Shown: positions 33,179 to 42,837, counted from the first letter of the stretch. The stretch: DNA of 62,238 bases from Chloroflexota bacterium (GCA_009840175.1 VXOI01000043.1:1-62238), one strand, 5' to 3'. The notes: generated by a model from the sequence alone, not told the origin. Translations and numbers: made by a program.

Positions 33179-34471
33179 GTGGCGCAGATACGCCATATCA
33201 TCGCCTTCCTTCAGGAATACTCCATCCCGCTCATCCTCGGCGTCATCGCCGGGCTGGTGTGGGCCAACATAGACTTTGACAGCTACTACAAGATAGTGGA
33301 GTTCGACTTCTGGAACTTCGGCAGAGGCCCGTTCCTGGACGACGGCGAACACCACGACCTGAATGACTTCTATATCTTCGGCAAGCACGTTACCGTTCAC
33401 TTCCTGATTAACGAAGTGTTCATGGTCTTCTTCTTCGGCATCGCGGCCAAGGAGATAACGGAATCAATCCTGCCCGGCGGCGCGCTGAATCCCCTCCCCA
33501 AGGCCATCAACCCCATCATGGGAACTTTGGGTGGGGTGTTCGGCCCGGTGGGGCTGTTCATACTGCTGGCGGTCATCTTCTACGGCGGCACCGACGACCT
33601 GGGCAGAATGATGTTCCCGGCCGAGGGCGTCCTCGGCGGTTGGGCCATTCCCACCGCCACCGACATCGCGCTGGCCTGGCTGGTGGCCCGCGTGATCTTC
33701 GGGGCCCGTCACGCGGCGGTGAACTTCCTGTTGCTGCTGGCGGTGGCCGACGACGCCATCGGCCTCGTGATCATCGCCGTGTTCTACTCGGAGAACGTGG
33801 TGCCCCTCTGGCTGCTGTTGACACTGGGCGGCATGGTCACGGCCTACGTCTTCCGGAGAATCGGTATCACCTGGTGGCCCGTGTATATCCTGGTCGCGGG
33901 GGGCATGAGCTGGGTCGGGCTGGTCAAGACAGGTGTTGAGCCTGCGCTGGCGCTGGTGGCCATAGTGCCCTTCCTGCCGGCGCTCCATGCCGGGGGGCAT
34001 GAGAGCGAAGAGCACGATATAGAATATGCCCACGCCCATACCAGCGGGGGACACGGACACCAGGCCGGCACGCTGGAGAAGTTCGAGCATCACCTCAAGC
34101 TGCCGGTGGACTTCGGGCTGTTCTTCTTCGCCTGGGCCAACGCGGGCGTCGCTTTCGGCAACATTAACCAGGTCACCCTGATGATCCTGCTGTCGCTGAT
34201 AGTGGGTAAGACGGTCGGCGTGTCCATCTTCTCGTTCATCGTTTCCAAGCTCGGATTCCCGCTGCCCGAGGGCATGGGCCTGCGGCACCTGATGGTGGCG
34301 GGCATGATTGCCGGCCTGGGGCTGACGGTGGCGCTGTTCGTGGCCAACAAGGCGTACTACGGGACGGAGTTCCTGGACCCGGGCAAGATGGGCGCGGTGT
34401 TCAGCATCGTCGTCGCAGGACTGGCCTTCGTCTTCGCCCGCGTCATCGGTATCCGCCGCGACCCGGACTAA
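33179..34471 (+). CDS. nhaA: Na+/H+ antiporter NhaA
   Basis: This 430-residue membrane antiporter exchanges sodium for protons. The ion-binding motifs are present: TATDIALAW (equivalent of Asp133 in the E. coli protein) and ADDAIGLVII (the Asp163/Asp164 pair). FGIAAKEI and the long early loop also fit. A His-rich cytoplasmic insert (HAGGHESEEHDIEYAHAH and HGHQAG) is unusual and could sense pH or metals. The start is GTG, with AGAGGG upstream. Confidence 0.95.
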   Translation: MAQIRHIIAFLQEYSIPLILGVIAGLVWANIDFDSYYKIVEFDFWNFGRGPFLDDGEHHDLNDFYIFGKHVTVHFLINEVFMVFFFGIAAKEITESILPGGALNPLPKAINPIMGTLGGVFGPVGLFILLAVIFYGGTDDLGRMMFPAEGVLGGWAIPTATDIALAWLVARVIFGARHAAVNFLLLLAVADDAIGLVIIAVFYSENVVPLWLLLTLGGMVTAYVFRRIGITWWPVYILVAGGMSWVGLVKTGVEPALALVAIVPFLPALHAGGHESEEHDIEYAHAHTSGGHGHQAGTLEKFEHHLKLPVDFGLFFFAWANAGVAFGNINQVTLMILLSLIVGKTVGVSIFSFIVSKLGFPLPEGMGLRHLMVAGMIAGLGLTVALFVANKAYYGTEFLDPGKMGAVFSIVVAGLAFVFARVIGIRRDPD

Positions 34472-34480
34472 AGACTAATT

Positions 34481-34564
34481 AACCACAGAGAGCACGGAGA
34501 CCGCAGAGGGTTAAGGGTGGGCCGTTCAATAACATTCTCTGTGGCCTCTGTGCTCTCTGTGGTT
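34481..34564. repeat. ACCACAGAG dispersed inverted repeat after nhaA
   Basis: The left arm AACCACAGAGAGCACGGAGA and the right arm GTGCTCTCTGTGGTT form an imperfect dyad around an A/T-containing loop. It is the same family as the 20,450 repeat and is a probable terminator of nhaA. Confidence 0.65.
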
Positions 34565-34581
34565 AAAAAAGGAGCATCGAG

Positions 34582-34869
34582 ATGATAGGCGTACTCACTC
34601 ACCACTGGGCCAAGGCAGACAAGATTGAGGAAGCGAAGACCCTGCTGGACGGCAACGGCCTGGCGCAGAGCAAGGCCCCCGGCTTCGGCAGCCGCCAGAC
34701 GCTGATTTCGCTGTCGGACCCCACCAAGATTTCCACGCTGGTGACCTGGGACAGCAACGAAATCTACGACGCCTGGCGCGCCAGCCCGGAGCGGGCCGTT
34801 GCCATGGCCGGAGCGGAGGAGCTGTGGGCGCAGCCCCCGCAGTCGGAGCGGTTCGACATGGTGGGATAG
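34582..34869 (+). CDS. Small dimeric alpha/beta barrel-like (ABM-type) protein
   Basis: This 95-residue protein has the layout of antibiotic-biosynthesis-monooxygenase or similar ferredoxin-like small proteins: GVLTHHWAKADKIEEAKTLLDGNG, FGSRQTLISLSDPTKISTLVTWDS, YDAWRASPERAVA and AEELWAQPPQSERFDMVG. AAAGGAG precedes the ATG. No catalytic role can be assigned. Confidence 0.7.
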   Translation: MIGVLTHHWAKADKIEEAKTLLDGNGLAQSKAPGFGSRQTLISLSDPTKISTLVTWDSNEIYDAWRASPERAVAMAGAEELWAQPPQSERFDMVG

Positions 34870-34997
34870 CGCGGCGGTTGGTTCGGGCAGTGCGTCTTTC
34901 AAATAGCGCAAGGGCAGCCGTGTTAAAATCGGGCTGTAAGGTCGGGTAAGGCTGTTCCACCCGAGGCGGCAGGGCTGGCCTGCAAGGTGATTCCGAA

Positions 34998-35774
34998 ATG
35001 GCTCTCCGAAAATCTGCGGACAAATACCAGATGCTGCCCTACCGCAAGGGAGGGCCGATTGACTATGCCAGCCTCGAATTCGACGCCTTTGAGAAGGAAG
35101 TGCCGCCCGACCACATGGAACAGAGCCGCGAGATTCACGAGGTCATGGGACTGCTATTCGCTCACATTACAGATTTCCACCGCCGCCCGGACGTTTTTGT
35201 AGATACTGACACCAACGTCTGCTATGACCCCAGCAACCTGAACGTGCGGGTTGCCCCCGATGTATACGTCGCCTTTGGGGTGGACTCCGAGGCCATTCGT
35301 CCTCGTCATATTTACTTACCGTGGGAGGTTGGCAAGGTGCCCGACTGGGTACTGGAAGTCGCTTCGGACAGCACAAGGCGGGTGGACCTGGTACGGAAAC
35401 CGCCTATCTACGCCCAAATCGGCGTCCCCGAATTCTGGCGGTTCGACCCGACAGGAGGCCGATATTACCGCTTTCAACTGAATGGCCTCAAGCTGGTGGA
35501 TGGCGAATATCAGCCCATAGAACTCACCACCGAACCCGACGGCATCCTGAAGGGATACAGCGAGGTGCTGGAACTGAGTCTGGCCTGGGACAACGGATGG
35601 CCCCGGTTCTACGACCCTGCCAGTGGAACCTACCTGGAAACGTGGAGGCAGGATCGGGAAGCACTGCGGGCAACGCAAGGCGCTCTACAGGCAGAGCGCC
35701 GATCACGCCTCGCCGAACAAGAACGAATACGCCAACTGGAAGAGGAACTGCGCCGCCTCCGTGGGGAAGATTAG
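34998..35774 (+). CDS. Uma2-family protein with C-terminal coiled coil
   Basis: This 258-residue protein has a Uma2/DUF820 nuclease-like core. VRVAPDVYVAFGV and VPDWVLEVASDSTRRVDLVRKPPIYAQIGVPEFWRFDP form the typical D...ExA...Y...GVxEFW pattern. A C-terminal coiled coil follows (QGALQAERRSRLAEQERIRQLEEELRRL). Function is unknown. This longer type is distinct from the two short tandem copies at 13-14 kb. Confidence 0.88.
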   Translation: MALRKSADKYQMLPYRKGGPIDYASLEFDAFEKEVPPDHMEQSREIHEVMGLLFAHITDFHRRPDVFVDTDTNVCYDPSNLNVRVAPDVYVAFGVDSEAIRPRHIYLPWEVGKVPDWVLEVASDSTRRVDLVRKPPIYAQIGVPEFWRFDPTGGRYYRFQLNGLKLVDGEYQPIELTTEPDGILKGYSEVLELSLAWDNGWPRFYDPASGTYLETWRQDREALRATQGALQAERRSRLAEQERIRQLEEELRRLRGED

Positions 35775-35795
35775 GCGCAAACACAGGAGCGGTAG

Positions 35796-37415
35796 ATGAG
35801 CAGACGCAGTTTCTGGGCCTGGGGGCTGGAGCAGGACGAACCCACCGAGCAACAGGTGCGCGAGGCCGCCGCCCGGCTGTCGCAGCGCTACGGCGTGGCC
35901 GTCGAGCCGGTGATGCCGCCCCGGGCGGAAGACCTGCAACTGCGCGCCCCGCGCATCAGCCCTCCGTCGTCCCTGGCCGCCATCTGCGCCACTGACGACC
36001 ACGACCGCGCGGTCCACACCTACGGGCGGAGCTTCCGCGACCGCATCCGGGCTTACAATTTGCAGTTCCCCAACCCGCCCGACGTGGTGGCGCATCCCAC
36101 CACCGAAGATGAAGTGACGGCGGTGCTGGACTGGTGCTCCTCCAACGGATACGCCGCCATCCCCTACGGCGGGGGCAGCTCCACAGTCGCCGGGTTCGAG
36201 CCACCGGAAGGCTACGACGGCATAGTAACCGTAGACCTGTCGGCGCTGGACCAGGTGCTGGAGGTGGACGACGTTTCCCGCTCGGCGCGAATCCAGGCCG
36301 GGGCCTACGGCCCTGGACTGGAGGCGCAGTTGCGTCCCCACGGCTTCACCCTGCGTCACTACCCGCAGAGCTTCGAGTTCTCATCGCTGGGCGGCTGGAT
36401 TGCCACCCGCTCCGGCGGGCACTACGCCACCAACCACACCCACATTGACGACTTCGTGGAGTCGGTGCGGATGGTCACGCCGACGGGCGTGTGGGAGTCG
36501 CGGCGGCTGCCCGGCAGCGGGGCCGGGCCCAGCCCTGACCGAATGGCCATCGGCAGCGAGGGCATCCTGGGCATCATCACCGAGGCTTGGATGCGAATAC
36601 AGGCCCGCCCCCAGTACCGCGCCTCTGCGGGGGTGACCTTCCCCAGCTTCATGGCCGGGTCCGAGGGTGCCCGCCGCGTGGTGCAGGCCAAGCTCTGGCC
36701 CGCCAACTGCCGCCTGCTGGACCCGGGCGAGGCCCAGACAGCCGCTGGCATGGACGGCAGCCGCGCCCTGCTCATCATCGGCTTCGAGTCCAGCGATCTC
36801 CCTCAGGACGACAACATACGGCAGGCCGTCGCCATCGCCCGCGACGCCGGGGGAACCATCGCGGAAGAGGACATCAGGATTTCCGCGCCCGGCGACCGGA
36901 GCGACGAATCATCCGGCGGCGACACCGGGCGGCAGGGCGCGGTCGGAGCATGGCGCAACGCCTTCATCGGCGCGCCCTACCAGCGCAACATCACCACCGG
37001 AATGGGCCTCGTAGCCGAAACGCTGGAGACGGCCATCACCTGGGAGCGCTGGCCCGCCATGGACGAGATGGTGCGCGGCGCGTTGCAGGAAACGCTGGAC
37101 CGCGTCTGCGGTGGCGGCTCGGTGTCCTGCCGATTCACCCACGTCTACCCCGACGGCCCGGCCCCCTACTACACCTGGGAGGGCATGGGGCGGCGCGGCG
37201 CCGAGCTGGAGATGTACGCCGAGATCAAGCAGGCGGCCTCCGACGCCATCATGGCGGCTGGCGGCACCATCACTCACCACCACGCCGTGGGACGCCTGCA
37301 CCGCCCCTGGTACGACCAGCAGCGCCCCGAACCCTTCGCGGAGGCCCTGCGCGCCGCCAAGCGCACCCTCGACCCCAACGGCGTCCTGAACCCGGGCTTG
37401 CTGGTGGACGTCTAG
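35796..37415 (+). CDS. FAD-binding oxidase (alkyl-DHAP synthase/VAO family)
   Basis: This 539-residue flavoprotein has a PCMH-type FAD domain (VVAHPTTEDEVTAVLDWCSSNGYAAIPYGGGSST, quoted in part, then SFEFSSLGGWIATRSGGHYATNHTHIDD and AIGSEGILGIITEAWMR). A C-terminal cap follows with HHHAVGRLHRPWY and LDPNGVLNPGLL. The HHHxxGR motif and overall order match alkyldihydroxyacetonephosphate synthase-like proteins, although true ether-lipid synthesis is not implied. It is followed after 4 nt by the DUF3800 gene. Confidence 0.92.
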   Translation: MSRRSFWAWGLEQDEPTEQQVREAAARLSQRYGVAVEPVMPPRAEDLQLRAPRISPPSSLAAICATDDHDRAVHTYGRSFRDRIRAYNLQFPNPPDVVAHPTTEDEVTAVLDWCSSNGYAAIPYGGGSSTVAGFEPPEGYDGIVTVDLSALDQVLEVDDVSRSARIQAGAYGPGLEAQLRPHGFTLRHYPQSFEFSSLGGWIATRSGGHYATNHTHIDDFVESVRMVTPTGVWESRRLPGSGAGPSPDRMAIGSEGILGIITEAWMRIQARPQYRASAGVTFPSFMAGSEGARRVVQAKLWPANCRLLDPGEAQTAAGMDGSRALLIIGFESSDLPQDDNIRQAVAIARDAGGTIAEEDIRISAPGDRSDESSGGDTGRQGAVGAWRNAFIGAPYQRNITTGMGLVAETLETAITWERWPAMDEMVRGALQETLDRVCGGGSVSCRFTHVYPDGPAPYYTWEGMGRRGAELEMYAEIKQAASDAIMAAGGTITHHHAVGRLHRPWYDQQRPEPFAEALRAAKRTLDPNGVLNPGLLVDV

Positions 37416-37419
37416 CTTA

Positions 37420-38157
37420 GTGAAAATCCTGTTCCTTGACGAGTCCGGCGATCACAACCTGACGGTGATCGATGGCAACTACCCCGTGTTTGTTCTGGGT
37501 GGAGTCATAGTTGACAAGGATTACGCCGATGGCCCATTAACGGAAGCCTTTGACGACTTCAAGGCCCGGCTATTCGGAAGAACCGACATTGTGCTGCATA
37601 CAGCAGACATTGTTAGGAACAGAAACGAGTTCGAGAGACCGCATGACATTGATTTTCGATCTCGCTTCTACATCCAACTGAATTCTTTGATGCAAGAACT
37701 TCCCTATGAGGTTGTGGCTTACGCTTTCCACAAAAGAGAATATCTTGAGCGATACGGGGCCAATGCCATAGATCCCTATCTACTTGGATTGCGCGTAATG
37801 GTGGAGTTGCTTTGTGGTGTCGTCGGTCCTGTGGCTCAGGGAGGCTCCATCATAGCGGAAAAGCGGGGAGAACCCTTGGATCAGGAAGTGGAAGATACAT
37901 GGAGGATTCTCAGAACCCGAGGCTCCAGCTACGCAGAGGCGGATGTGATTCAGGAATCCATTCAGTCGTTGGAATTGCGGGACAAGAAAGAAAATATCGC
38001 GTGCCTACAGCTTGCAGACTTGGTAGTAAGCCCTATCGGGCGCCACATCCTCGGCAAGCCCGATAAAAACGATTGGCAAATTGTAGAAGAGAAATTCCGA
38101 CATAGCCCGGACGGGCGCACAGATAACTACGGACTATTCATTTTCCCCATACAGTAA
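37420..38157 (+). CDS. DUF3800-domain protein
   Basis: This 245-residue protein has the DUF3800 signature: LFLDESGDHNLTV at the N-terminus, FVLGGVIVDKDY, a central helical region, then the acidic SIIAEKRGE strand and the IACLQLADLVVSPIGRHI helix. The Asp/Glu pattern resembles an RNase H-like fold; function is unknown. The start is GTG. Its lower GC content than the preceding FAD oxidase suggests a different origin despite the tight spacing. Confidence 0.88.
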   Translation: MKILFLDESGDHNLTVIDGNYPVFVLGGVIVDKDYADGPLTEAFDDFKARLFGRTDIVLHTADIVRNRNEFERPHDIDFRSRFYIQLNSLMQELPYEVVAYAFHKREYLERYGANAIDPYLLGLRVMVELLCGVVGPVAQGGSIIAEKRGEPLDQEVEDTWRILRTRGSSYAEADVIQESIQSLELRDKKENIACLQLADLVVSPIGRHILGKPDKNDWQIVEEKFRHSPDGRTDNYGLFIFPIQ

Positions 38158-38318
38158 GGCCAGCCTCCGCTACGCAGAAGCTGACCTTGTCCCTCCTACA
38201 CCTGGGAGAGGCGAGAGGCTCCCGCTACGCAGTTACCAACTCACATATCTATCGTATGGGCGAACTGTCTGCGTGTCAATCCCGTCAAAATCCATGAACT
38301 CTAGAAAAGGAATATACC

Positions 38319-39305
38319 ATGCTCCGAACACGCTTCACCGACCTGCTTGGCCTCGACTACCCGGTGATGTCCGCGCCCATGAGCAACCACAGCGGCGGTC
38401 AGTTGGCGGCGGCGGTATCGCTGGCGGGCGGGCTGGGCGCCTTCGGCGGCACCAACGATTTCGGCCCGGATTGGCTGCGCCAGCAGATAGCCGACGTTCG
38501 CAGCCAGACCGGCCGGCCCTTCGGCGTGGGGTTCATTACTCAGCTCATCGAGTACAACACCACTAACATTGAGATTGCCTTGGAAGAGCGTGTGCCAGTC
38601 TTTATCTTCTCCTTCGCCGACCCCGATCCGTGGGTGCGCCGCGCCAGGGACGCCGGGGCAGTCACCATCTGCCAGGTGCAGTCGCTGGAACTGGCGCGTC
38701 AGGCGGTGGACGCCGGCGCAGACGTATTGCTGGCTCAAGGCAACGAGGCCGGAGGCCACACCGGCGAGATGAACCTGCTGCCCCTGCTGGTCGAGTTAGT
38801 GGAGCGCTATCCGAATCTGCCGGTGCTGGCCGCCGGGGGCATCACCACCGGCCGTGCGCTGGCGGGGGCGATTGCCGCAGGGGCTGAAGGCGCATCCCTC
38901 GGTACGGCTATGCTGACCACCCCGGAGGCGGTGGAAGTGCCGGAGACGTTCAAGGAGCGCATCATCCTGTCTGACGGGCAGGACTCCACCTTCACCCGGC
39001 TCTACGACCTGCTGGGCACCCGCCCTTGGCCGGAAGGCATCGCCGGGCGCGTATACCGCAACCGCCTGGTCCGCGAGTGGGATGGCAGGGACGCTGAAGT
39101 ACTGGCCCGGCGCGAGGAAATCGCCTCGGACGTTGCTGCTGCCCGCGCCAACGGCGACACGGAACTGTCCGCCGTCTACATGGGGCAGGGCGCGGGACAC
39201 GTGAACGCCATCCGGCCAGCGGCGGATGTGGTGCGCGACATCTGTGTCGGAGCGGAGAGTATCCTGCGGGGTTTAACGGAAAGAATTGAACGACAGCGCC
39301 AGTGA
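38319..39305 (+). CDS. Nitronate monooxygenase-like FMN enzyme
   Basis: This 328-residue TIM-barrel flavoprotein of the 2-nitropropane dioxygenase/enoyl-reductase II family has LGLDYPVMSAPMSNHSGGQLAAAVSLAGGLGAFGG (in part), ICQVQSLELARQAVDAGADVLLAQGNEAGGH with the catalytic-loop His, and VLAAGGITTGRALAGAIAAGAEGASLGTAML (FMN phosphate site). AAAGGA precedes the ATG. It may oxidise alkyl nitronates, and the true substrate is uncertain. Confidence 0.92.
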   Translation: MLRTRFTDLLGLDYPVMSAPMSNHSGGQLAAAVSLAGGLGAFGGTNDFGPDWLRQQIADVRSQTGRPFGVGFITQLIEYNTTNIEIALEERVPVFIFSFADPDPWVRRARDAGAVTICQVQSLELARQAVDAGADVLLAQGNEAGGHTGEMNLLPLLVELVERYPNLPVLAAGGITTGRALAGAIAAGAEGASLGTAMLTTPEAVEVPETFKERIILSDGQDSTFTRLYDLLGTRPWPEGIAGRVYRNRLVREWDGRDAEVLARREEIASDVAAARANGDTELSAVYMGQGAGHVNAIRPAADVVRDICVGAESILRGLTERIERQRQ

Positions 39306-39458
39306 CTCCTTCCTGAGATCGAGCGCCGCCGCCGATTCCGGCTTTCGTGTGGCGGGCTTCTTTGATATACTTGTCAATTGTGTTGCCGGGCCCTGCAAGG
39401 GGACGGCTTCCTTTTGCGCGGGGCCAACTCTATCTGTGTTTATTAAGGCGGTCAGGGA

Positions 39459-40745
39459 ATGCCGGCATACGCCGTTATCGGGGGCCAGTGGGGCGACGAA
39501 GGCAAGGGGAAAGTCATAGATTACCTTGCCGGTGAGGTGGACAGCGTCGTCCGTTACGCCGGCGGCAACAACGCCGGGCACACCGTAGTGAACGAGCAGG
39601 GGGAGTTTCAACTCCACCTGGTGCCTTCCGGCATCTGCTGGCCTGATGTGGACGGCATCATCGGCAACGGGGTGGTGGTTGACCCCGACGTGCTGCTTGG
39701 CGAAATGGAGATGCTGCAAAAGCGCGGCATAGACACCGGCAAACTGCACATCAGCGAACGAGCCCACGTCATCATGCCCTACCACGTGATGCTGGACGCC
39801 CTGGAAGAGCAGGCGCGCGGCTCCGGCGCTATAGGCACCACTGGGCGCGGCATCGGCCCGGCCTACGTGGACAAGACAGGTCGAGACGGGATACGAGTCG
39901 GCGACCTGCTGGACTGGGATTCCCTTGCGCCCAAGCTCAAAACCGTCCTGGAGCGCAAGAACCAGGTCATCACCAAGATTTACGAAGGCGAAGCGTTGTC
40001 GCTGGATGACGTTAAGGACAGGTGCCGCCGCTGGGCTGAACAGCTACGACCCTACGCCCGCCCCACCGAGCAGATTGTGCAGGATCGCCTGGCCGACGGG
40101 AAACGGGTGCTGCTGGAAGGCGCCCAGGGAACGCTGCTGGACTTGGACCACGGCTCGTATCCGTATGTCACTTCATCCTCGCCGTCCATCGGGGGCGCCT
40201 GCACCGGGCTCGGACTCAACCCTCAGGCCATAAAAGGAGTCCTAGGAGTGTTCAAGGCTTACTCCACCCGGGTTGGCGGCGGCCCCATGCCCTCCGAGAT
40301 GGACGAGGCCACCGCCGAGAGGATACGTGAGATTGCCCAGGAATACGGGACTACCACCGGGCGGGCGCGGCGCATCGGCTGGTTTGACGGCGTGGCCGCC
40401 AGGTACAGCCAACTGGTCAACGGCTTCACCGGACTGGTGCTGACCCGCCTCGACATACTGGACGGCTTCGAATCGGTTAAGATCTGCGTCGGCTACCGGG
40501 CGGATGGACAAGAGGTCTCCCGCTTCCCGGCCAACACGTCCCTGCTGTCTCGTTGCGAGCCGGTGTACGAGGAACTGCCGGGCTGGGACGAACCGACGGC
40601 CAGCGCCACCAAGCTGTGTCAGCTTCCCGCCAGCGCTGTGACCTATGTCCGTCGCATCGAAGAACTGGTTGGATGCAAGGTGCAGATAGTATCCACTGGC
40701 CCCAGCCGCGCCGAGACAATCCAGCTCAGCCCAGTCTTCGACTAG
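39459..40745 (+). CDS. purA: Adenylosuccinate synthetase
   Basis: This 428-residue GTP-dependent enzyme joins IMP and aspartate. The P-loop-like GGQWGDEGKGK lies near the start. NNAGHTV, the IMP site GTTGRGIGPAY, and EGAQGTLLDLDHGSYPYVTSS all match the family, as do TTGRARRIGWFD and the C-terminal SxGPSRAETI. Length is normal. A weak promoter-like TATACT at about 39,365 lies upstream. Confidence 0.97.
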   Translation: MPAYAVIGGQWGDEGKGKVIDYLAGEVDSVVRYAGGNNAGHTVVNEQGEFQLHLVPSGICWPDVDGIIGNGVVVDPDVLLGEMEMLQKRGIDTGKLHISERAHVIMPYHVMLDALEEQARGSGAIGTTGRGIGPAYVDKTGRDGIRVGDLLDWDSLAPKLKTVLERKNQVITKIYEGEALSLDDVKDRCRRWAEQLRPYARPTEQIVQDRLADGKRVLLEGAQGTLLDLDHGSYPYVTSSSPSIGGACTGLGLNPQAIKGVLGVFKAYSTRVGGGPMPSEMDEATAERIREIAQEYGTTTGRARRIGWFDGVAARYSQLVNGFTGLVLTRLDILDGFESVKICVGYRADGQEVSRFPANTSLLSRCEPVYEELPGWDEPTASATKLCQLPASAVTYVRRIEELVGCKVQIVSTGPSRAETIQLSPVFD

Positions 40746-40766
40746 GGACTGTTTGGGTGCCTTGAA

Positions 40767-40796
40767 CGCTCGTCCTGAGCCTGTTGAAGGATGGCC
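40767..40796. repeat. Dispersed CGTCCTGAGC...TGAAGGATG repeat
   Basis: The intergenic copy of the unit read into purQ lies just after purA: CGCTCGTCCTGAGCCTGTTG followed by AAGGATGG. Confidence 0.75.
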
Positions 40797-40901
40797 GTGT
40801 TGCGCCAATAGCCTTATAAACACGCGCCAAGATTCCTTTTCGGCAGGATAGCGTCAGGATGCAAGGATGTAGGACGTAGCGCTGCCGTAGCCCCGGGCGT
40901 T

Positions 40902-41705
40902 CTATCCCCCCGTCCCGGCGTCAGAATCCAGCCCGCATTTCGTAGCGGCACCGAGAAGGGCCAGAAAACCGGCTTCGCCTTCTGTTTCCAGCGTGGCGGC
41001 CAAGCCTTCCGGCCCGCCCAGTTCTTCCAGAACGCACTGCATACTTTCCTGGTCACTGACATCCATATCCAGCGCAGGCCCCGCGGTCTCCCACTCCTCC
41101 TCGTTCAGGCAGGCCAGGGACACAAAGAACGCCGACATACTTCCCACCATGGCGGTCTGTTCGTCTCCGCCTATGCCCGCCAGCATCACCGAGCGCAGGT
41201 CAATCCCTTCAGTCCCGGCGCGAATGCACGCTGACGTTTCCTCGCTCAGCGTGCCGGTTTCGCCGATGATTCCGGTGAGGAAGATGCGCAACAGCGTTTC
41301 GTCCTCCAGACATTCGATGAGCTGAATCTGCTCCTCCGGTGACGCCAGTTCGGGCGAGATGAACAACTGTAGCAGCCGATCGGTGTCAGCGGACCCGGCG
41401 AGGCAGGCCAGTTCGGACTCCGACAGTTCCGATGCTATGGCCACAGGGTCTTCCATGTTGAGCGGCGCAATTCCGCCGGACACGGGCTTCTCTGCAGATT
41501 CATCAGGGCGTTCCGTTGATGCGGTCGCCGGGGCTGACTTTGGCGTATTTGTGGGGACCGGCGTGGCAGTCGGCGCGGGGGTGTTGGTGGGAACTGGCGT
41601 GGCCGTTGGAGCCGGCGTACTGGTAGGAACCGGAGTGGGATCCGAGCAGGCCAGGAGGATCACGGGTGCCGCCACAAGAAATGCCAAGTACAGGAATTTC
41701 AGCAT
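40902..41705 (-). CDS. Lipoprotein with Pro/Thr linker and repeated Cys-containing helices
   Basis: This 267-residue protein has a signal peptide ending in the lipobox VILLAC. A Pro/Thr linker follows, made of near-identical units (TPAPTATPVPTNTP). The C-terminal domain is built from short helical units each with one Cys (ESELACLAGSADTDRLL, QIQLIECLEDETLL, ETSACIRAG, VSLACLNEEEW, SMQCVLEELGG). The Cys residues are probably paired. No family is recognised; the linker style is common in Chloroflexota lipoproteins. Confidence 0.8.
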   Translation of the reverse strand: MLKFLYLAFLVAAPVILLACSDPTPVPTSTPAPTATPVPTNTPAPTATPVPTNTPKSAPATASTERPDESAEKPVSGGIAPLNMEDPVAIASELSESELACLAGSADTDRLLQLFISPELASPEEQIQLIECLEDETLLRIFLTGIIGETGTLSEETSACIRAGTEGIDLRSVMLAGIGGDEQTAMVGSMSAFFVSLACLNEEEWETAGPALDMDVSDQESMQCVLEELGGPEGLAATLETEGEAGFLALLGAATKCGLDSDAGTGG

Positions 41706-41807
41706 TTTTACCTACGTCTGAGAGATCGGGCGCAATATGCGGCAGGCGATTGGGCAGCCGGAACGATAGATTGCCGTATCCTTGAACCCTTGCGCTGTGG
41801 CACAAAC

Positions 41808-41832
41808 AAAAGGGGGCGGATTGCCCCCTTTT
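41808..41832 (-). terminator. Rho-independent terminator of the dap operon
   Basis: AAAAGGGGGC / GCCCCCTTTT gives a 10-bp perfect stem around a 5-nt loop. Read on the minus strand it ends in TTTTGTTTG, 21 nt past the dapA stop. Confidence 0.88.
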
Positions 41833-41853
41833 GCGGTTCCAGGTTATCGGCGA

Positions 41854-42744
41854 TTAGACCGGCAGGTCAATGTTGTACTGCGACATCACCTTGTCTATCT
41901 CGGCGGCAGCCCGGTCGGAGGCTGGCACCAGAGGCAGGCGGGGATTGCCCACGTTGAAGCCGGCCTTGTTCACCCCGTACTTGACCGGGATGGGGTTGGA
42001 CTCAACGAACAGCACCTTGAACATCGGCAGCATCCGGCGGTGCTCGGCGGCGGCGCCCTCGACGTCGCCCTCCAGAAGCAGGCCCATCATGTGCTTGATC
42101 TGGTTGCCGATGAGGTGCGAGGCCACGCTGACCACGCCGAAGCCGCCGGTCGCCATGATGTAGAAGGTCTCGTTGTCGTTGCCGCTCCAGACCAGGAAGC
42201 CGGGCTTCGCGCCGTCTATGATGCGGGTGATCTGGTCCATGTCGCTGCCCGCTTCCTTGATACCGATGATCCTCTCCAACTCGCTGAGCCGGATGGTGGT
42301 CTCATGGCTCATGTTCAGGCTGGTGCGGCTGGTCACGTTGTATAGAATGGCCGGCAGATTGGTGCTTTCGGAAATGGCCTTGAAGTGCTGGTACAGGCCC
42401 TCCTGCGGGGGTTTGTTGTAGTAGGGCACCACCAGCAACATACCGTCCACGCCGGCCTTCTCGGCCTCCTGGCTCAGCTCGATGCTCTCTGCGGTGCTGT
42501 AGTTGCCGGTGCCGGCGACGACCGCGCCCCGGTCGCCCACGGCGTCCTTGACCTCGCCGAACAGCCGGATTTTTTCCTCGATAGTCAGGGTCGGCGACTC
42601 GCCGGTAGTGCCTGAAACGATGACGGCGTCGCTGCCGGAGTCAAGAAGGGCATTGGCAAGCCGCTTGGCCTGTTCGTAGTCCACCTTCCCCTCGGCGTCG
42701 AACGGTGTGACCATCGCCGTTATGAGCCTGCCTATTTCAGCCAT
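41854..42744 (-). CDS. dapA: 4-Hydroxy-tetrahydrodipicolinate synthase
   Basis: This 296-residue pyruvate aldolase condenses pyruvate and aspartate semialdehyde for lysine and diaminopimelate. The pyruvate-binding GTTGESPTL, the catalytic Tyr in PAILYNVTSRT and the Schiff-base Lys in IIGIKEAGSD are present. Length is usual. It is the last gene of dapB-asd-dapA and is separated from asd by a dispersed repeat. Confidence 0.96.
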   Translation of the reverse strand: MAEIGRLITAMVTPFDAEGKVDYEQAKRLANALLDSGSDAVIVSGTTGESPTLTIEEKIRLFGEVKDAVGDRGAVVAGTGNYSTAESIELSQEAEKAGVDGMLLVVPYYNKPPQEGLYQHFKAISESTNLPAILYNVTSRTSLNMSHETTIRLSELERIIGIKEAGSDMDQITRIIDGAKPGFLVWSGNDNETFYIMATGGFGVVSVASHLIGNQIKHMMGLLLEGDVEGAAAEHRRMLPMFKVLFVESNPIPVKYGVNKAGFNVGNPRLPLVPASDRAAAEIDKVMSQYNIDLPV

Positions 42745-42837
42745 GATTGCCCTCCTGCGATTCTGCTTACGGATTTTGGATGCTCGTCTTTTCGCCCATT
42801 ATACGCACGGTTTACATAGCCGCAACCCTCGGAGGCC

